Assembly (NCBI GenBank): GCA_902168105.1
Contig: CABHOY010000044.1
Coordinates: 1-64,000, forward strand
From: an uncultured Flavihumibacter sp.
GTDB lineage: Bacteria > Bacteroidota > Bacteroidia > Chitinophagales > Chitinophagaceae
Length of the DNA: 64,000 nt
Direction: 5' to 3'
The notes under the pieces are model-generated. The model saw nothing but the letters and a program-made list of their open reading frames with translations. It had not been told where the DNA came from and ran no database searches. Below are positions 8,997 through 18,207 of this stretch, piece after piece. Made by a program: the position numbers and the translations under genes. Every line of letters begins with the position of its first letter. Position 1 is the first letter of the stretch.

Positions 8997-9480
8997 TCAG
9001 GCAGATTGTTTAGTTGCATCAAATAGTCTGGATAACCTTACTACGGATGAATCGTTCAGCCATGCCAGTGCAAAACCTGCAATGATAGGTATCAATAATT
9101 CCAACAGAGGAGCTACTGCAACCTGTGGGTGAACGCCAAGAAGATGATCAATCCCAGAAAGTAAGCAGGAATATTGTTACATGTTTTCAGCCTGGAAATG
9201 TAGGCCAGGGAACCAATGAAGAAGAATACAGCTACAGGCAGTCCTGCTTCACCCACATACCTTGTCAGGAAAATACCGCTGGCCTGCATCAGGATGCCCA
9301 TAATGATCCCGAATATGATCTGAATGAAGGCCAGTAAAGATGTTTTTAATGTTTTACAAAAATGTAATAACTTACCCAGGCGATGAACATGACCCATGCA
9401 GGCCATTGTAGACCGAATGCCAGCGCGACTGCGAATGCTCCGAATAATCCGAGGATGATGCCGATCAGGAATGTTTTCAT
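8997..9480 (-). pseudogene. DUF1097-like membrane protein with two frameshifts
   Basis: Read from ATG 9480 the frame gives MKTFLIGIILGLFGAFAVAL and on to WVSYYIF, then meets a stop. Losing one base in the A5/T5 run at 9358-9362 explains the break: adding it back joins this to KTSLLAFIQIIFGIIMGIL and the following membrane helices. A second one-base loss in the run GGG/CCC at 9127-9129 breaks the frame again; restoring it gives QVAVAPLLELLIPIIAGFA and a tail ending at TGA 8997-8999. The restored product is about 161 residues with four or five membrane helices, as in DUF1097 (YcdZ-type) proteins. Both lesions are in homopolymers, so sequencing error is as likely as real decay. Confidence 0.75.
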
Positions 9481-9686
9481 TGTTCTATTGTTTTATTGTT
9501 GATAATAATGACAGGTGCTCAATTACCTGTTAAGTGACATCACAAAATTCAAGTTTGGGAGACGTTTAAAATTGCAAGGGGCAGCGTATTAAATGCAAAT
9601 ATCCAAGGTGCCGACCAACTTTCTGAGATGTTTTCTGTAAGTAGTATAATTTTTAAAGTATATATAACGCCATTTTACAACCGTCT

Positions 9687-10727
9687 ATGAAACAACACCT
9701 AAGACATGAGCCTAACTGTCTGAACTGCGGAACTATTGTACAGGAGCGATATTGTAGCCACTGTGGACAGGAGAATACAGAAGTAAAGGAATCGTTCAAT
9801 CATCTGGTCCGGCATTTTTTTGAAGATGTTACCCACTACGATTCAAAATTTTTTATCACTATAAAGGACCTGATATTTAAACCGGGTTTTTTAACAAAGG
9901 AATATCTTTCAGGAAGGAGGGCTAGTTATTTACATCCCATCCGTCTATATGTATTCACTTCTTTTCTGTATTTCCTGGCAGCTTTTGCTTTTAGTCATAA
10001 TAACGAAAAAAGGGAAGAAGCGGTTAGGGAAAGAATGGTATATATAGCAAAAAAAGAGATAGCGGATAGCCTAAACCAGATGCTTGAAGAGACCACTACG
10101 GGAAATAAAGTTGACAGTATAAAGAAGGTGGTGCTCAGTAATACGATGAGCCGGCTCAAACTTGATAGCATAAGGGCTGCGGAGATCGAATTCCAACTTA
10201 TTGGCAATATTGATTATAAAATGTTAAAGGCTTATGATTCGGCGCAACATGCTTTACCGGAAAGCCAAAGGGAGAAAGGGATAAAGCCATGGCTTTACGG
10301 TCACTGGCTTGCCACGATAGAAGAGCATGGAGAAGCCGTAGTAAATTTACTGGTTGAGAAAACACAGCACGCCATTCCGAAGCTGATGTTCCTTTTGCTA
10401 CCACTGTTTGCATTATTTCTGAAACTGTTCTATGACAGGAAGAAATATTATTACGCTGATCATGCAATATTTTCACTACATTTTCATTCGGCAGTGTTCC
10501 TGTTCTTCCTTTTATTTAATCTGATTAATAAGGTCCTGCCGTCTCTTGAAGTATTCACTACCATATTGGAGCTGATACTTGTTATCGTATTCCTGGTAAT
10601 AGCATTAAAGAATACTTACCAGCAAAAGACCGCTGTTTCCATTTGGAAGGGGCTTGGATTAAGCCTTTTGTATGGAGTTTTTATAGTGGCAGGGTTTATA
10701 ATAACAAGCCTGAGCGCTTTGCTTTAA
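9687..10727 (+). CDS. DUF3667 family membrane protein
   Basis: A 346-residue protein typical of Bacteroidota. It starts with a zinc ribbon (C-L-N-C near residue 11 and C-S-H-C near 23), then the conserved block HYDSKFFITIKDLIFKPGFL and YLSGRRASYLHPIRLYVF, a first membrane segment (about 90-105), a long charged helical stretch (110-225), and three to four further membrane helices at the C-terminus (about 230-346). The function is unknown. It stands alone upstream of a small lipoprotein gene, from which a hairpin (10737-10761) separates it. Confidence 0.88.
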   Translation: MKQHLRHEPNCLNCGTIVQERYCSHCGQENTEVKESFNHLVRHFFEDVTHYDSKFFITIKDLIFKPGFLTKEYLSGRRASYLHPIRLYVFTSFLYFLAAFAFSHNNEKREEAVRERMVYIAKKEIADSLNQMLEETTTGNKVDSIKKVVLSNTMSRLKLDSIRAAEIEFQLIGNIDYKMLKAYDSAQHALPESQREKGIKPWLYGHWLATIEEHGEAVVNLLVEKTQHAIPKLMFLLLPLFALFLKLFYDRKKYYYADHAIFSLHFHSAVFLFFLLFNLINKVLPSLEVFTTILELILVIVFLVIALKNTYQQKTAVSIWKGLGLSLLYGVFIVAGFIITSLSALL

Positions 10728-10736
10728 AGGGACTAC

Positions 10737-10761
10737 GGCCTGAACATTTTGAGTTCAGGCC
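10737..10761 (+). terminator. Hairpin after the DUF3667 gene
   Basis: GGCCTGAAC (10737-10745) pairs exactly with GTTCAGGCC (10753-10761) around a seven-base loop, ten bases after the stop codon. There is no T-run after it (ACAAAATATC), so it is a weak terminator or an RNA-stabilising stem. Confidence 0.5.
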
Positions 10762-10921
10762 ACAAAATATCAGCGGCCTGCCTGCGTTGAATAATAAGGA
10801 ATACGGTCCTCCAGCGGAGGGGCAGACAGTGGGACGTAATACCAGAGTGTGCCTGCGGACAATACAATGTCAGGAACTTGCACAATTTTTGACGAGATTA
10901 GTATATATAAATTCCTACGTT

Positions 10922-11527
10922 ATGAAAAAGAGCATCTGTCTTTTGGCTATCCTTATAACCTTATATAGTTGCGGGACTTCCGCCCGTATTGAAAAAAGGT
11001 GGAGGGACCCTGAGGTAACTGTTGATGTATCCCTCTTGAATAAGGTACTGGTTGTGGCGCTATTGAATAACGAGGCTAACCGCAGAAGCACGGAGGATAA
11101 ATTAGCGGAACTGTTAAGAGGGAAAGGGGTGCAGTCTTACAATTATTTTACACGAAAAACGACAAAGGAAGAGCAGGAGGGACTGAAGGAAAAATTAAAG
11201 GAAGAAGGGTTTGATGGTGTTGTGATCATGCGGCTGGCAGACGTTGATAAGGATGTTCAGTATGCACCCGGTCACTATCCTATTTACTATGGTCGTTTCT
11301 GGGGTTATTACATGAACGCCTGGACTACCTGGAATGATCCTGGATATTATAAGACGACAAAGAGATATACTGTCGAGACGAATGTATATTCCCTGAAGAG
11401 AAATAAGCTTATATGGAGTGGGATCACTACTTCTGTAGATCCTTCTAATCTTGATAAACTGATGAATGTCGTTGCCATGACGGTTTACAAGGAAATGCAA
11501 AGAGAGGGCTTTCTCACCGGTATTTGA
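10922..11527 (+). CDS. Lipoprotein, conserved Bacteroidota type
   Basis: A 201-residue protein with a lipoprotein signal: MKKSICLLAILITLYSC, with Cys17 as the acylation site. The mature part has alternating strands and helices (VLVVALLNNEANRRSTEDKL, then GFDGVVIMRLADVDK) and a Tyr/Trp-rich stretch (about 118-140), recalling small DUF4136-like lipoproteins. An upstream open frame reaches back into the DUF3667 gene, but the signal peptide fixes the start at ATG 10922. It is convergent, with no gap, to the HxlR gene. The function is unknown. Confidence 0.8.
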   Translation: MKKSICLLAILITLYSCGTSARIEKRWRDPEVTVDVSLLNKVLVVALLNNEANRRSTEDKLAELLRGKGVQSYNYFTRKTTKEEQEGLKEKLKEEGFDGVVIMRLADVDKDVQYAPGHYPIYYGRFWGYYMNAWTTWNDPGYYKTTKRYTVETNVYSLKRNKLIWSGITTSVDPSNLDKLMNVVAMTVYKEMQREGFLTGI

Positions 11528-11890
11528 TTACACTGGCAGTTTAATTTTATCCCGCTGACTGTCACCCCATACGGCAAGTGCCTGAACAATAGGGATCAGT
11601 GTTTTTCCTTCTTCTGTTAAAGCATATTCTACGCGTGGAGGGACTTCCGGAAATACAAAACGTTCCACGAAGCCATATTTCTCCAGTTCCTTTAATTGCT
11701 GTACCAGCATACGCTCGGAGATATTCGGGATCAGCGCCTTCAACTGACCATAACGCACTCTTCCCTGTGCAAGATTCCAGATGATACCTGGCTTCCACCG
11801 GCCGCCCAGTATCCGCAACGCAATAGCCATTCCGCATGTCTCATACAATTCCTGTGCATTGAGGGCATTGGTTGAACTCTCTTTTCTCAT
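11528..11890 (-). CDS. HxlR-family transcriptional regulator
   Basis: A 120-residue winged helix protein with the HxlR pattern: a conserved Cys near residue 19 (ETCGMAIALRILGGRWKP), then RYGQLKALIPNISERMLVQQ as the recognition helix region, and the wing with PPRVEYALTEEGKTL. Many family members sense reactive electrophiles or oxidants through this N-terminal Cys. It is divergent from the SDR gene at 12067, which it very likely controls, and two identical 16-base sites lie in the shared promoter region. Confidence 0.93.
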   Translation of the reverse strand: MRKESSTNALNAQELYETCGMAIALRILGGRWKPGIIWNLAQGRVRYGQLKALIPNISERMLVQQLKELEKYGFVERFVFPEVPPRVEYALTEEGKTLIPIVQALAVWGDSQRDKIKLPV

Positions 11891-11906
11891 TTCTGACCTG
11901 TTTGTT

Positions 11907-11999
11907 AGTAATTAACAATTTCACTTCTGATATTCAAAGGTAATTATAAACTATACCCGGTATGCAATTCTTACTGTTTGGTAAGTAATTAACAATTTC
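11907..11999. promoter_or_regulatory. Paired HxlR operator candidates
   Basis: The 16-mer AGTAATTAACAATTTC occurs exactly at 11907-11922 and 11984-11999, 77 bases apart, one just upstream of the HxlR start (11890) and one upstream of the SDR gene. The first sits in GTTAGTAATTAAC, a partial palindrome (GTTA-N5-TAAC). Such a pair in a divergent regulator/target region suggests that HxlR binds both. Confidence 0.6.
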
Positions 12000-12030
12000 C
12001 CTCGTACTTATCCGGACCATCCTGCCATGC

Positions 12031-12038
12031 TATGTTTG
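12031..12038 (+). promoter_or_regulatory. -7 box of the SDR promoter
   Basis: TATGTTTG matches the Bacteroidota -7 consensus TAnnTTTG, 28 bases before the SDR start codon. No TTTG is found at -33, which would fit a promoter that needs an activator or is held by HxlR; the second 16-mer site is about 30 bases upstream. Confidence 0.4.
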
Positions 12039-12066
12039 CGTCTCAAATAAATCAATCAGAGCAATT

Positions 12067-12801
12067 ATGGAAAGCAGAAACATCGTTTTAATTACAGGTG
12101 TGAGCAGGACAGAAGGGTTAGGTTATGAAACAGCAAGACAGCTGGCAGGACTGGGCTATCGGGTAATCATCACAGCAAGGGACTATCAAAAGGCGGCAGC
12201 TCTTGCGACAGATATGCAACAGGAAAAACTGGACGTTTTATCTATGAGGCTGGACATCAGCAATGCAGAAAGTGTTGCGCAATGTGCGCAGGAAGTAGCT
12301 GAACGGTTTGGAAGCCTGGATGTATTGATCAACAATGCAGGCGTTATGACGGATTTAACTTCTTCAATTGTCACAGCTGACTTGCAGGTAGTGTGGTCCA
12401 GCTTTGATACTAACCTGTTAGGACCATGGCGTGTAACGCAGTCATTCCTGCCATTGCTGAGAAAGAGTCGTCGGCCGCGTATCGTGAATGTCACAAGTGG
12501 AATGGGTACTTATGATGATCCTGTTTTTGGATTCAATCATTTTCCTGGTGTGTTGTCAACTTATGCACTAACGAAACTTGCGTTCAATGCGCTCACTGTA
12601 AAGACGGCAAAAGAGTTAAAAGACGAAGGCATATTGGTTAATGCCGTGTGTCCGGGTTTTACGGCCACTTATGACGGACTGAAAGAGCAGGGTGCGAGGC
12701 CGGTTCAGGACGGCGCGAAGAGCATAGTATGGGCTGCAACTTTGCCGCCAGATGGGCCTACGGGAGGTCTATTTCGTGATGGTGCTCCATTGCCATGGTA
12801 A
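12067..12801 (+). CDS. SDR-family NAD(P)-dependent oxidoreductase
   Basis: A 244-residue classical short-chain dehydrogenase. The nucleotide-binding glycine motif is T-G-V-S-R-T-E-G-L-G (about residues 10-19), NNAG is near residue 92, the catalytic Ser follows in VNVTSGMG (near 144), and Y-A-L-T-K gives the Tyr/Lys pair (near 168-172). The shape resembles carbonyl reductase-like SDRs. It is divergently paired with HxlR, a layout often used for aldehyde or quinone detoxification; the substrate is inferred only in that broad sense. Confidence 0.92.
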   Translation: MESRNIVLITGVSRTEGLGYETARQLAGLGYRVIITARDYQKAAALATDMQQEKLDVLSMRLDISNAESVAQCAQEVAERFGSLDVLINNAGVMTDLTSSIVTADLQVVWSSFDTNLLGPWRVTQSFLPLLRKSRRPRIVNVTSGMGTYDDPVFGFNHFPGVLSTYALTKLAFNALTVKTAKELKDEGILVNAVCPGFTATYDGLKEQGARPVQDGAKSIVWAATLPPDGPTGGLFRDGAPLPW

Positions 12802-12821
12802 TGGAGTCCATATGAAATTAG

Positions 12822-12843
12822 AAAGCCACTGCAGGGGCTTTTT
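12822..12843 (+). terminator. Terminator after the SDR gene
   Basis: AAAGCC (12822-12827) pairs with GGCTTT (12836-12841) and is followed by a short T-run, between the convergent ends of the SDR and the lipoprotein gene. Confidence 0.5.
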
Positions 12844-12846
12844 AAT

Positions 12847-13677
12847 CTAACCGGCATCATTGTCTACAAGGGCAGATAATATTTCATCAGGAGGGCCATA
12901 AACTGGTATAGAGTCTGACACGGTAACTCTTAAAAGATTGGCCGGCCTGTATAAAGTATCAAGCCTGAATCGTGTTGCTTCTTTTATAATGTAAGGGATA
13001 TGTTTGTTTCCGTCTAACCTGAAAGCAGTTATGGCCATGCGCGCTTCCCCGGGATAGTTCAGTGCCTCTGTGTCAGGTCTTATGATATGAAGCTGATGAT
13101 CGCCGTTCAAAACGCTGAATTTGTATTTGGCCGAGAAGGGAAGATTATCAACACGTGTTATCAGTGTTCCGCGTAATGTGTTGTTCACTTCTCTTTGCAT
13201 TGATATCACGGGACCATCTGTGCTAAATAGCAGGTTCAAAGAATCATTAGTATAGCTGAAGTATACAGCATAAAAGGCGTCACTTTCTAGGTTACATGTA
13301 AGTTCCACTAATAAAGGTGCGAGGTGTAGCTCTTCAGAAACGTCTTTTATTTCTATTGCTCCCGGGGAATTATCAGTAATATCTGTTAACGCAAAGGAGT
13401 CCTTGTCATGCGTTGTTCTATTCTCAACGAATAGCCAGTGCCTGTCAATATAACTGCTGCTGTCTTCCTGAATAGGATGGTTTGGTAATTGATAGGATGT
13501 TTTGAATGACAGCAAGCATCCCGGTAATTCAGTACTTACCCGGGTCACAAATACAATATGCTTTTCTGCTGTATTAATTGAATCTGCAACCAGAGGTACA
13601 TACTGTATTGCAGGAGTTGGCTGCTGATGACAACCCATGCTCAGCAACAGGGTTGCAATAGGGATAAAATATCTCAT
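12847..13677 (-). CDS. Lipoprotein of unknown function, last gene of the ThiF operon
   Basis: A 276-residue predicted lipoprotein: MRYFIPIATLLLSMGC with Cys16 as lipobox cysteine. The mature part is beta-rich (many alternating hydrophobic strands) without a motif I recognise, somewhat like beta-sandwich surface proteins. It begins six bases after the stand-alone response regulator (stop at 13684), so it is very likely translated from the same message as the sensor kinases. Its role in that system is unknown. Confidence 0.7.
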   Translation of the reverse strand: MRYFIPIATLLLSMGCHQQPTPAIQYVPLVADSINTAEKHIVFVTRVSTELPGCLLSFKTSYQLPNHPIQEDSSSYIDRHWLFVENRTTHDKDSFALTDITDNSPGAIEIKDVSEELHLAPLLVELTCNLESDAFYAVYFSYTNDSLNLLFSTDGPVISMQREVNNTLRGTLITRVDNLPFSAKYKFSVLNGDHQLHIIRPDTEALNYPGEARMAITAFRLDGNKHIPYIIKEATRFRLDTLYRPANLLRVTVSDSIPVYGPPDEILSALVDNDAG

Positions 13678-13683
13678 GGTATT

Positions 13684-14100
13684 TTACGAATCCTTAAATA
13701 TTTCGGTAATAGCGCTTTTCAGCTCAGATGCAAGCAGTGGTTTTTTTAATAGCTTCAGCACCATGGGATTGGCGTAGGTGCGACTGAGGTCTCCATAGTC
13801 AAGAGATGATGAAACCATGATGACATGGCATTGTGATTTGATCTTAACGGGATAGCTGTAAAATGCTTCCAGGAATTCAAATCCATCCATCTCCGGCATT
13901 TGTATATCCAGCAGCAGTACGGTTGGCGGAATCCGGGGCAGGGCTATATTGGATGACAGGAATTCAAGCGCCTTGTTTGCATTGTTGAAGGCAAGCACAG
14001 TCCTGCTGATCTGTTGCAGTGTAATGAGACGCTCATGTAACAGCAGATCAACTTCATTGTCATCTATCAGTATAACACGTAAATCAGGAATCGAAATCAT
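13684..14100 (-). CDS. Stand-alone response regulator (REC only)
   Basis: A 138-residue CheY-like receiver with no output domain. The acidic pair is in VILIDDNEVD (about 10-19), the phosphorylatable Asp in VLLLDIQMPEMDGFEF (near residue 65), the Thr/Ser switch in VIMVSSSLD and the Lys in LLKKPL. The form with a longer insert before LLLDIQMP and N-terminal IDDNEVD is common for RCP-type receivers. It overlaps the upstream REC-kinase gene by 17 bases, so the two are translationally coupled; it likely receives phosphate from one of the two kinases. Confidence 0.93.
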   Translation of the reverse strand: MISIPDLRVILIDDNEVDLLLHERLITLQQISRTVLAFNNANKALEFLSSNIALPRIPPTVLLLDIQMPEMDGFEFLEAFYSYPVKIKSQCHVIMVSSSLDYGDLSRTYANPMVLKLLKKPLLASELKSAITEIFKDS

Positions 14101-15181
14101 TTCTGTTGGGAATGCTTATTTCAAATTGTGTACCTTCTCCATATTTTGATTCAACGTTGATAGTACCGCCAATTTTGTTTAGTGCTTCTTTCACAATATA
14201 CAATCCAATACCACTTCCTGGTTTATTATTATTTTTTGAACGGAAGAACATTTTGAAGATATTGTTCAGATGCTCGCTAAGAATGCCTATTCCATTATCT
14301 TCGATCGATAGTGTTGCTTTATGCGGCTCGACTTTCACTGACAGATGTACCTTCGGATTACTTTCATCCGGTTTCTGATATTTTACTGCATTCGAGATCA
14401 GATTATTCAGAATAACACTAATGCGGAAAGTATCGCCTTTAAAATCTACCTGCTGGTCTACATTCACCTGGAACTGGATGGCCGTATTCTGATGGCGGAA
14501 AGATGCTATGCACTCCTGGATGAGGTGTTCAAAGTTAATCTTTTCATATTCCACATCCAGTCTGGAATTGCGATAGTATTCTATGATCTTCTGTATAAAA
14601 CCATCCAGTTTGAGGATGCATACTTCTATCATATTCAGATAGCCGTTCGGATCGGTTACTGAGTTGTCGAGACGGCTCAAATTGATGATACCAAGCACGG
14701 ACATCAGCGGAGAACGAAGGTCATGTGAAGTGGAGTAGATAAAGCGGTTCAATTCGTCATTGATCTTTTCCAGTTCCAGGATCTTTTCCTTCAGCTGCCG
14801 GCGTGTAGAATATATTTCAAATGCATTGTTGATGGTGCGGTGCAGCTCATGTTCGTCCCAGGGTTTTTTGATATAGGAGAAGATATGTCCTTTGTTGATG
14901 GCGTCGATAATATCTTCTACATCCGTATAACCTGTCAGGAGGATACGCATGGGGTCTGGCAGGGTATCCTTTATTTCATTAAAGAATTCAACCCCGGTAG
15001 ATACGGGCATTTTTTGGTCGGCAATGATGATGTGGACATCAATGCTTTTCAACAGCTGTTTGCCCTCCTGGGCAGAATTGGCGGTATAAATTTCATAACT
15101 TCTGCGGAAACCGGCTTTAAAAGCATTGAGGTTATGAATTTCATCGTCAATGTACAAAATCCTGATACGGTTCTCTTTCAT
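14084..15181 (-). CDS. Response regulator/histidine kinase hybrid (REC-HisKA-HATPase)
   Basis: A 365-residue cytoplasmic protein with an N-terminal receiver (RILYIDDE; phospho-Asp in IIADQKMP), a coiled linker (about 120-150), a HisKA domain (phospho-His in YSTSHDLRSPLMSVLG) and a HATPase_c domain (LISNAVKYQ; IEDNGIGI; GSGIGLYIV). A receiver in front of a kinase lets an upstream kinase tune its activity, so it is probably the second step of a relay begun by the 7TM kinase just upstream. An open frame extends to a TTG at 15208, but ATG 15181 directly precedes the receiver and is preferred. Confidence 0.92.
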   Translation of the reverse strand: MKENRIRILYIDDEIHNLNAFKAGFRRSYEIYTANSAQEGKQLLKSIDVHIIIADQKMPVSTGVEFFNEIKDTLPDPMRILLTGYTDVEDIIDAINKGHIFSYIKKPWDEHELHRTINNAFEIYSTRRQLKEKILELEKINDELNRFIYSTSHDLRSPLMSVLGIINLSRLDNSVTDPNGYLNMIEVCILKLDGFIQKIIEYYRNSRLDVEYEKINFEHLIQECIASFRHQNTAIQFQVNVDQQVDFKGDTFRISVILNNLISNAVKYQKPDESNPKVHLSVKVEPHKATLSIEDNGIGILSEHLNNIFKMFFRSKNNNKPGSGIGLYIVKEALNKIGGTINVESKYGEGTQFEISIPNRNDFDS

Positions 15182-15244
15182 CCATTTTGGTTTTGTCCGC
15201 AGGCTCAACTTTGGGTTGATTATGGATCATCCTGCGTGGGTATA

Positions 15245-17371
15245 CTAAGACGCCTGAACGGTTACGCTCATGGGTAAATATATAATAAATTCCGCACCTT
15301 TATCAGGCGCGGTGATTACCTCTATACGTCCGTTGTGCTTTTCGATAATACTGAACACGATTGACAGACCGAGGCCAGTGCCTTCTCCCACATCTTTGGT
15401 GGTAAAGAAAGGATCAAAGATCTTCTCTTTCACCTTTTCTGTCATACCGGGGCCTGTGTCCTTTATACTGATGAGAGCAAGACCGTTTTCCTCTCTGGTA
15501 GTAATGGTTACCAGCTCTTCACGATCCTTGTTGTTTGTTTTTATGGCGTTAAACGCATTGGTTAATATATTCATGAACACCTGGTTCATTTTGCCGGCAT
15601 AACACTCTATTTTGGGTAAAGATCCATAGTCCCTTACTACTTTGACATTCGGCGGGATACTGTTTTTTAGCAGCACCAGCGTACTATCAAGTCCTTCGTG
15701 CATATCTACGGATTTAAGATCACTTTCGTCCAGCCTGCTGAAGGTACGTAATCCCCGGACAATTTCCGACGTCCGGGAAGCGCCGTCTTCGATTCCTTTG
15801 ATGAGAGAAGAGATCTCATCGTGGATATAATCAATATCGATCTCCTGTTTATAGATGGCAATGTCCTCAAGGGCATCATGGATATCGGGAGCATGTGGCA
15901 AGGCGTCATATTTTTCCAATAGCGTTTTGATATCCTGGATATCCAACTTGAGGGGTTTTATATTAGACGTGACAAAATTGATCGGATTATTTATTTCATG
16001 GGCGATACCGGCGGTCAGCTGACCGAGGGATGCCATCTTTTCCCGTTCTACCAGCTGGGTCTGTGCATCTTTTAGGTTCTTCATTGCGACGTTTAGTTCT
16101 TCATTACTGGTTTGCAACTCTTCAGTGCGTTTGTGCACTTTGTCTTCCAGGATGATATTCTGCTCTCTTACCAGACGCTCATTTTCCTGTGAGGCCTGCA
16201 GGGCTTCAGCCTTAAACAGGTTGATCTTATACGCCAGTGCGAATGACAGCAGCAGCGCTTCCATAGCTGATCCTATCTGCAGGGCGTAGTAGGTGAATTC
16301 ATTGTATGGGAGCACGTTCATGTTACGTAACACAAACACCAGTACGCTAAGCAGGAATATTGACCATGCAATGAGGAAGAACCTGGCAGAGCTGTATCCC
16401 ATGCGGCTCATACGTAATGATACATAGAATACGCTAATGGCTGCTGCGCCTACGACCAGTTGAACCCATATCTGGGCGACAATATACATGTCCAGTAAGG
16501 CTGGTATGAAACAGCCGATATACAGGTATATGAGTATGTTAATCAGCCTGTGTCCAGGCTTGAAGTATTGTTTGGTCAGCAGAAATTGTTGTATAAACCA
16601 GAGGGCTGTCAACCCGTTCAATATGGGTACCAGTACAGTGGCGTGCTGGGCCATCCAGGAGCTGCCTGGGTAAATGAACCGGAAAGTATAGCCCTGCAGG
16701 GTAGCCTGCGTAAGGCCTACAAATACGTTATAGGATACATAGGTCAGATAACTGATGTCTTTCGTAGAAATATATAGGAACAGATTATAGCAGGACATGG
16801 CCAGTATAACCCCGATGTATAAACCAAATATGAGTTCCCGGTAATCGTTCTTTTCCATCACCTGGTCCCGCGAGCCCACGAAGATAGGCAGCTGCAATTG
16901 TTCTCCGGCAACGACCCTCAGGTAGTATTGACGGCTGGTATGGGGCCGGAGAGCGAGCGGGAATATATAGTTTTGATGATCAACGGGACGGTTGGCGTAA
17001 CCGGTAAATTCCCCCAGGTGGGTTGTTTTATATGTGCCGTCCGGCCGCATTTCAAACAGGGTAATATCGTCTATGGTGGGGTATTCTACCTCCAGCAGCA
17101 GCTCTTGCAGATCGGATTCATTGGTGATCATAAATCTCACCCAGTGAGTATAGGGCGTGATCTGAAGATTGGGAACATTTTCATCCGGCGAGCTGAAAGG
17201 CGCTTTGGTAATAGCATGGATATCCAGCTTGTTGGTTTTATCAGTATAGATCTCAAGGTTTTTGCCGATCCGGGTTAGGGGCATATTGTTTCGGAAAACG
17301 AAAGGAGGGGCTGCCTCCAATTGCTGGAAACCAAAGATAGTAAGGAGCAATAGAGCGATAAATCGGAACAT
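15245..17371 (-). CDS. 7TM-DISM sensor histidine kinase
   Basis: A 708-residue membrane kinase: signal peptide (1-20), extracellular 7TMR-DISMED2-like beta domain (about 28-170, with HWVRFMITNES and YYLRVVAGEQ), seven membrane helices (about 180-385), coiled coil (390-440), HisKA with His458 in GIAHEINNP, and HATPase_c (NILTNAFNAI, IKDTGPGM, GTGLGLSIVF). DISM receptors sense small molecules, often carbohydrates, at the extracellular domain. It lies 20 bases after the GNAT-like gene and 63 before the REC-kinase, so ligand synthesis and sensing may be encoded together. Confidence 0.93.
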   Translation of the reverse strand: MFRFIALLLLTIFGFQQLEAAPPFVFRNNMPLTRIGKNLEIYTDKTNKLDIHAITKAPFSSPDENVPNLQITPYTHWVRFMITNESDLQELLLEVEYPTIDDITLFEMRPDGTYKTTHLGEFTGYANRPVDHQNYIFPLALRPHTSRQYYLRVVAGEQLQLPIFVGSRDQVMEKNDYRELIFGLYIGVILAMSCYNLFLYISTKDISYLTYVSYNVFVGLTQATLQGYTFRFIYPGSSWMAQHATVLVPILNGLTALWFIQQFLLTKQYFKPGHRLINILIYLYIGCFIPALLDMYIVAQIWVQLVVGAAAISVFYVSLRMSRMGYSSARFFLIAWSIFLLSVLVFVLRNMNVLPYNEFTYYALQIGSAMEALLLSFALAYKINLFKAEALQASQENERLVREQNIILEDKVHKRTEELQTSNEELNVAMKNLKDAQTQLVEREKMASLGQLTAGIAHEINNPINFVTSNIKPLKLDIQDIKTLLEKYDALPHAPDIHDALEDIAIYKQEIDIDYIHDEISSLIKGIEDGASRTSEIVRGLRTFSRLDESDLKSVDMHEGLDSTLVLLKNSIPPNVKVVRDYGSLPKIECYAGKMNQVFMNILTNAFNAIKTNNKDREELVTITTREENGLALISIKDTGPGMTEKVKEKIFDPFFTTKDVGEGTGLGLSIVFSIIEKHNGRIEVITAPDKGAEFIIYLPMSVTVQAS

Positions 17372-17391
17372 GCGTTAAATTTATAGAAAAT

Positions 17392-18102
17392 TCATCGTTC
17401 ACTCTTCACATTAGAGAATTGTAAGTTAGCAATTTCAAGGTTATAGCTCACTTCATAAGACCCTTTTGGCCCTACTTCTGTTTTGGTTTGGACGAGATTT
17501 TCGCGAAGATCGTAGATCAGCTCCCGTTCTTTGGGATCGGCGTGTTCCAGTTTATAAACGTCATTAATGACCATGGCAGTGGCAATGAAGTCATCTTTGG
17601 GATAAAAGAAGGTGCCTTTATCGCCCAATGATTCGTCAATGGTGAAACCTACCCTCTTACCTATACGGGTAGTGATGGGGGCACATAAAACATGGAAATT
17701 ATCAACAGGCATCTGGGCGGCCAGCACTACCCCGGCCCTGGCAAGTACCTGGCTGCCAATACCCATACCGGCTACTTCTTTTGAATTCCACATTGCACAG
17801 ATCTCTGCGCTACCGGTTTGGATAGTGTCGTATATTTTAGGATCATATTTCCCGATAGCAGTTTCTATCGGCAGTGGCAATATACCATCCGCCAGTTGAA
17901 CGCGGGCACCGCCGTATGTTTTGGTACGTGTTTCATCCTCTACAATAATTACGATGCTATTTTCATGGTGCATCCAATCCGCGCTGCCTGACGTGATTTT
18001 AGCAATGCCAAAGTATATTTCCAATAACCGGAGATGGCCGTTATAAAAACGAAGACAGGCCTCCGGATCATCTGGCGCTTTAAAAGCCCTTACTGTAATC
18101 AT
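17392..18102 (-). CDS. GNAT-fold acyltransferase-like protein beside ThiF
   Basis: A 236-residue protein that I read as GNAT-like from its pattern: a YGGARVQL strand, then GSAEICAMWNSKEVAGMGIG with an acyl-CoA-loop-like segment and helix, then a late strand NFHVLCAPI. The order resembles acyl-homoserine-lactone synthases and N-acyl amino acid synthases (conserved Arg in the first block, Glu in S-A-E), but the similarity is by eye and weak. It has no signal or membrane segment. It is 105 bases after the ThiF-like gene and 20 before the 7TM kinase. A soluble enzyme making or modifying an acylated small molecule is the working idea. Confidence 0.55.
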   Translation of the reverse strand: MITVRAFKAPDDPEACLRFYNGHLRLLEIYFGIAKITSGSADWMHHENSIVIIVEDETRTKTYGGARVQLADGILPLPIETAIGKYDPKIYDTIQTGSAEICAMWNSKEVAGMGIGSQVLARAGVVLAAQMPVDNFHVLCAPITTRIGKRVGFTIDESLGDKGTFFYPKDDFIATAMVINDVYKLEHADPKERELIYDLRENLVQTKTEVGPKGSYEVSYNLEIANLQFSNVKSER

Positions 18103-18207
18103 GATATTGCATCTGGGTACTCTTTAATAAAGATCAGGCCGGGAGATGAACGGAACCAGCTACTGCGGTTTCGATTGCAAGCGGTAACCTACTGTTCATC
18201 CCGATTA

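Noticed and set aside
10643..10921. Upstream extension of the lipoprotein frame into the DUF3667 gene
   Set aside because: The extension passes through a hairpin and overlaps a real gene in another frame; the lipoprotein signal begins at 10922.
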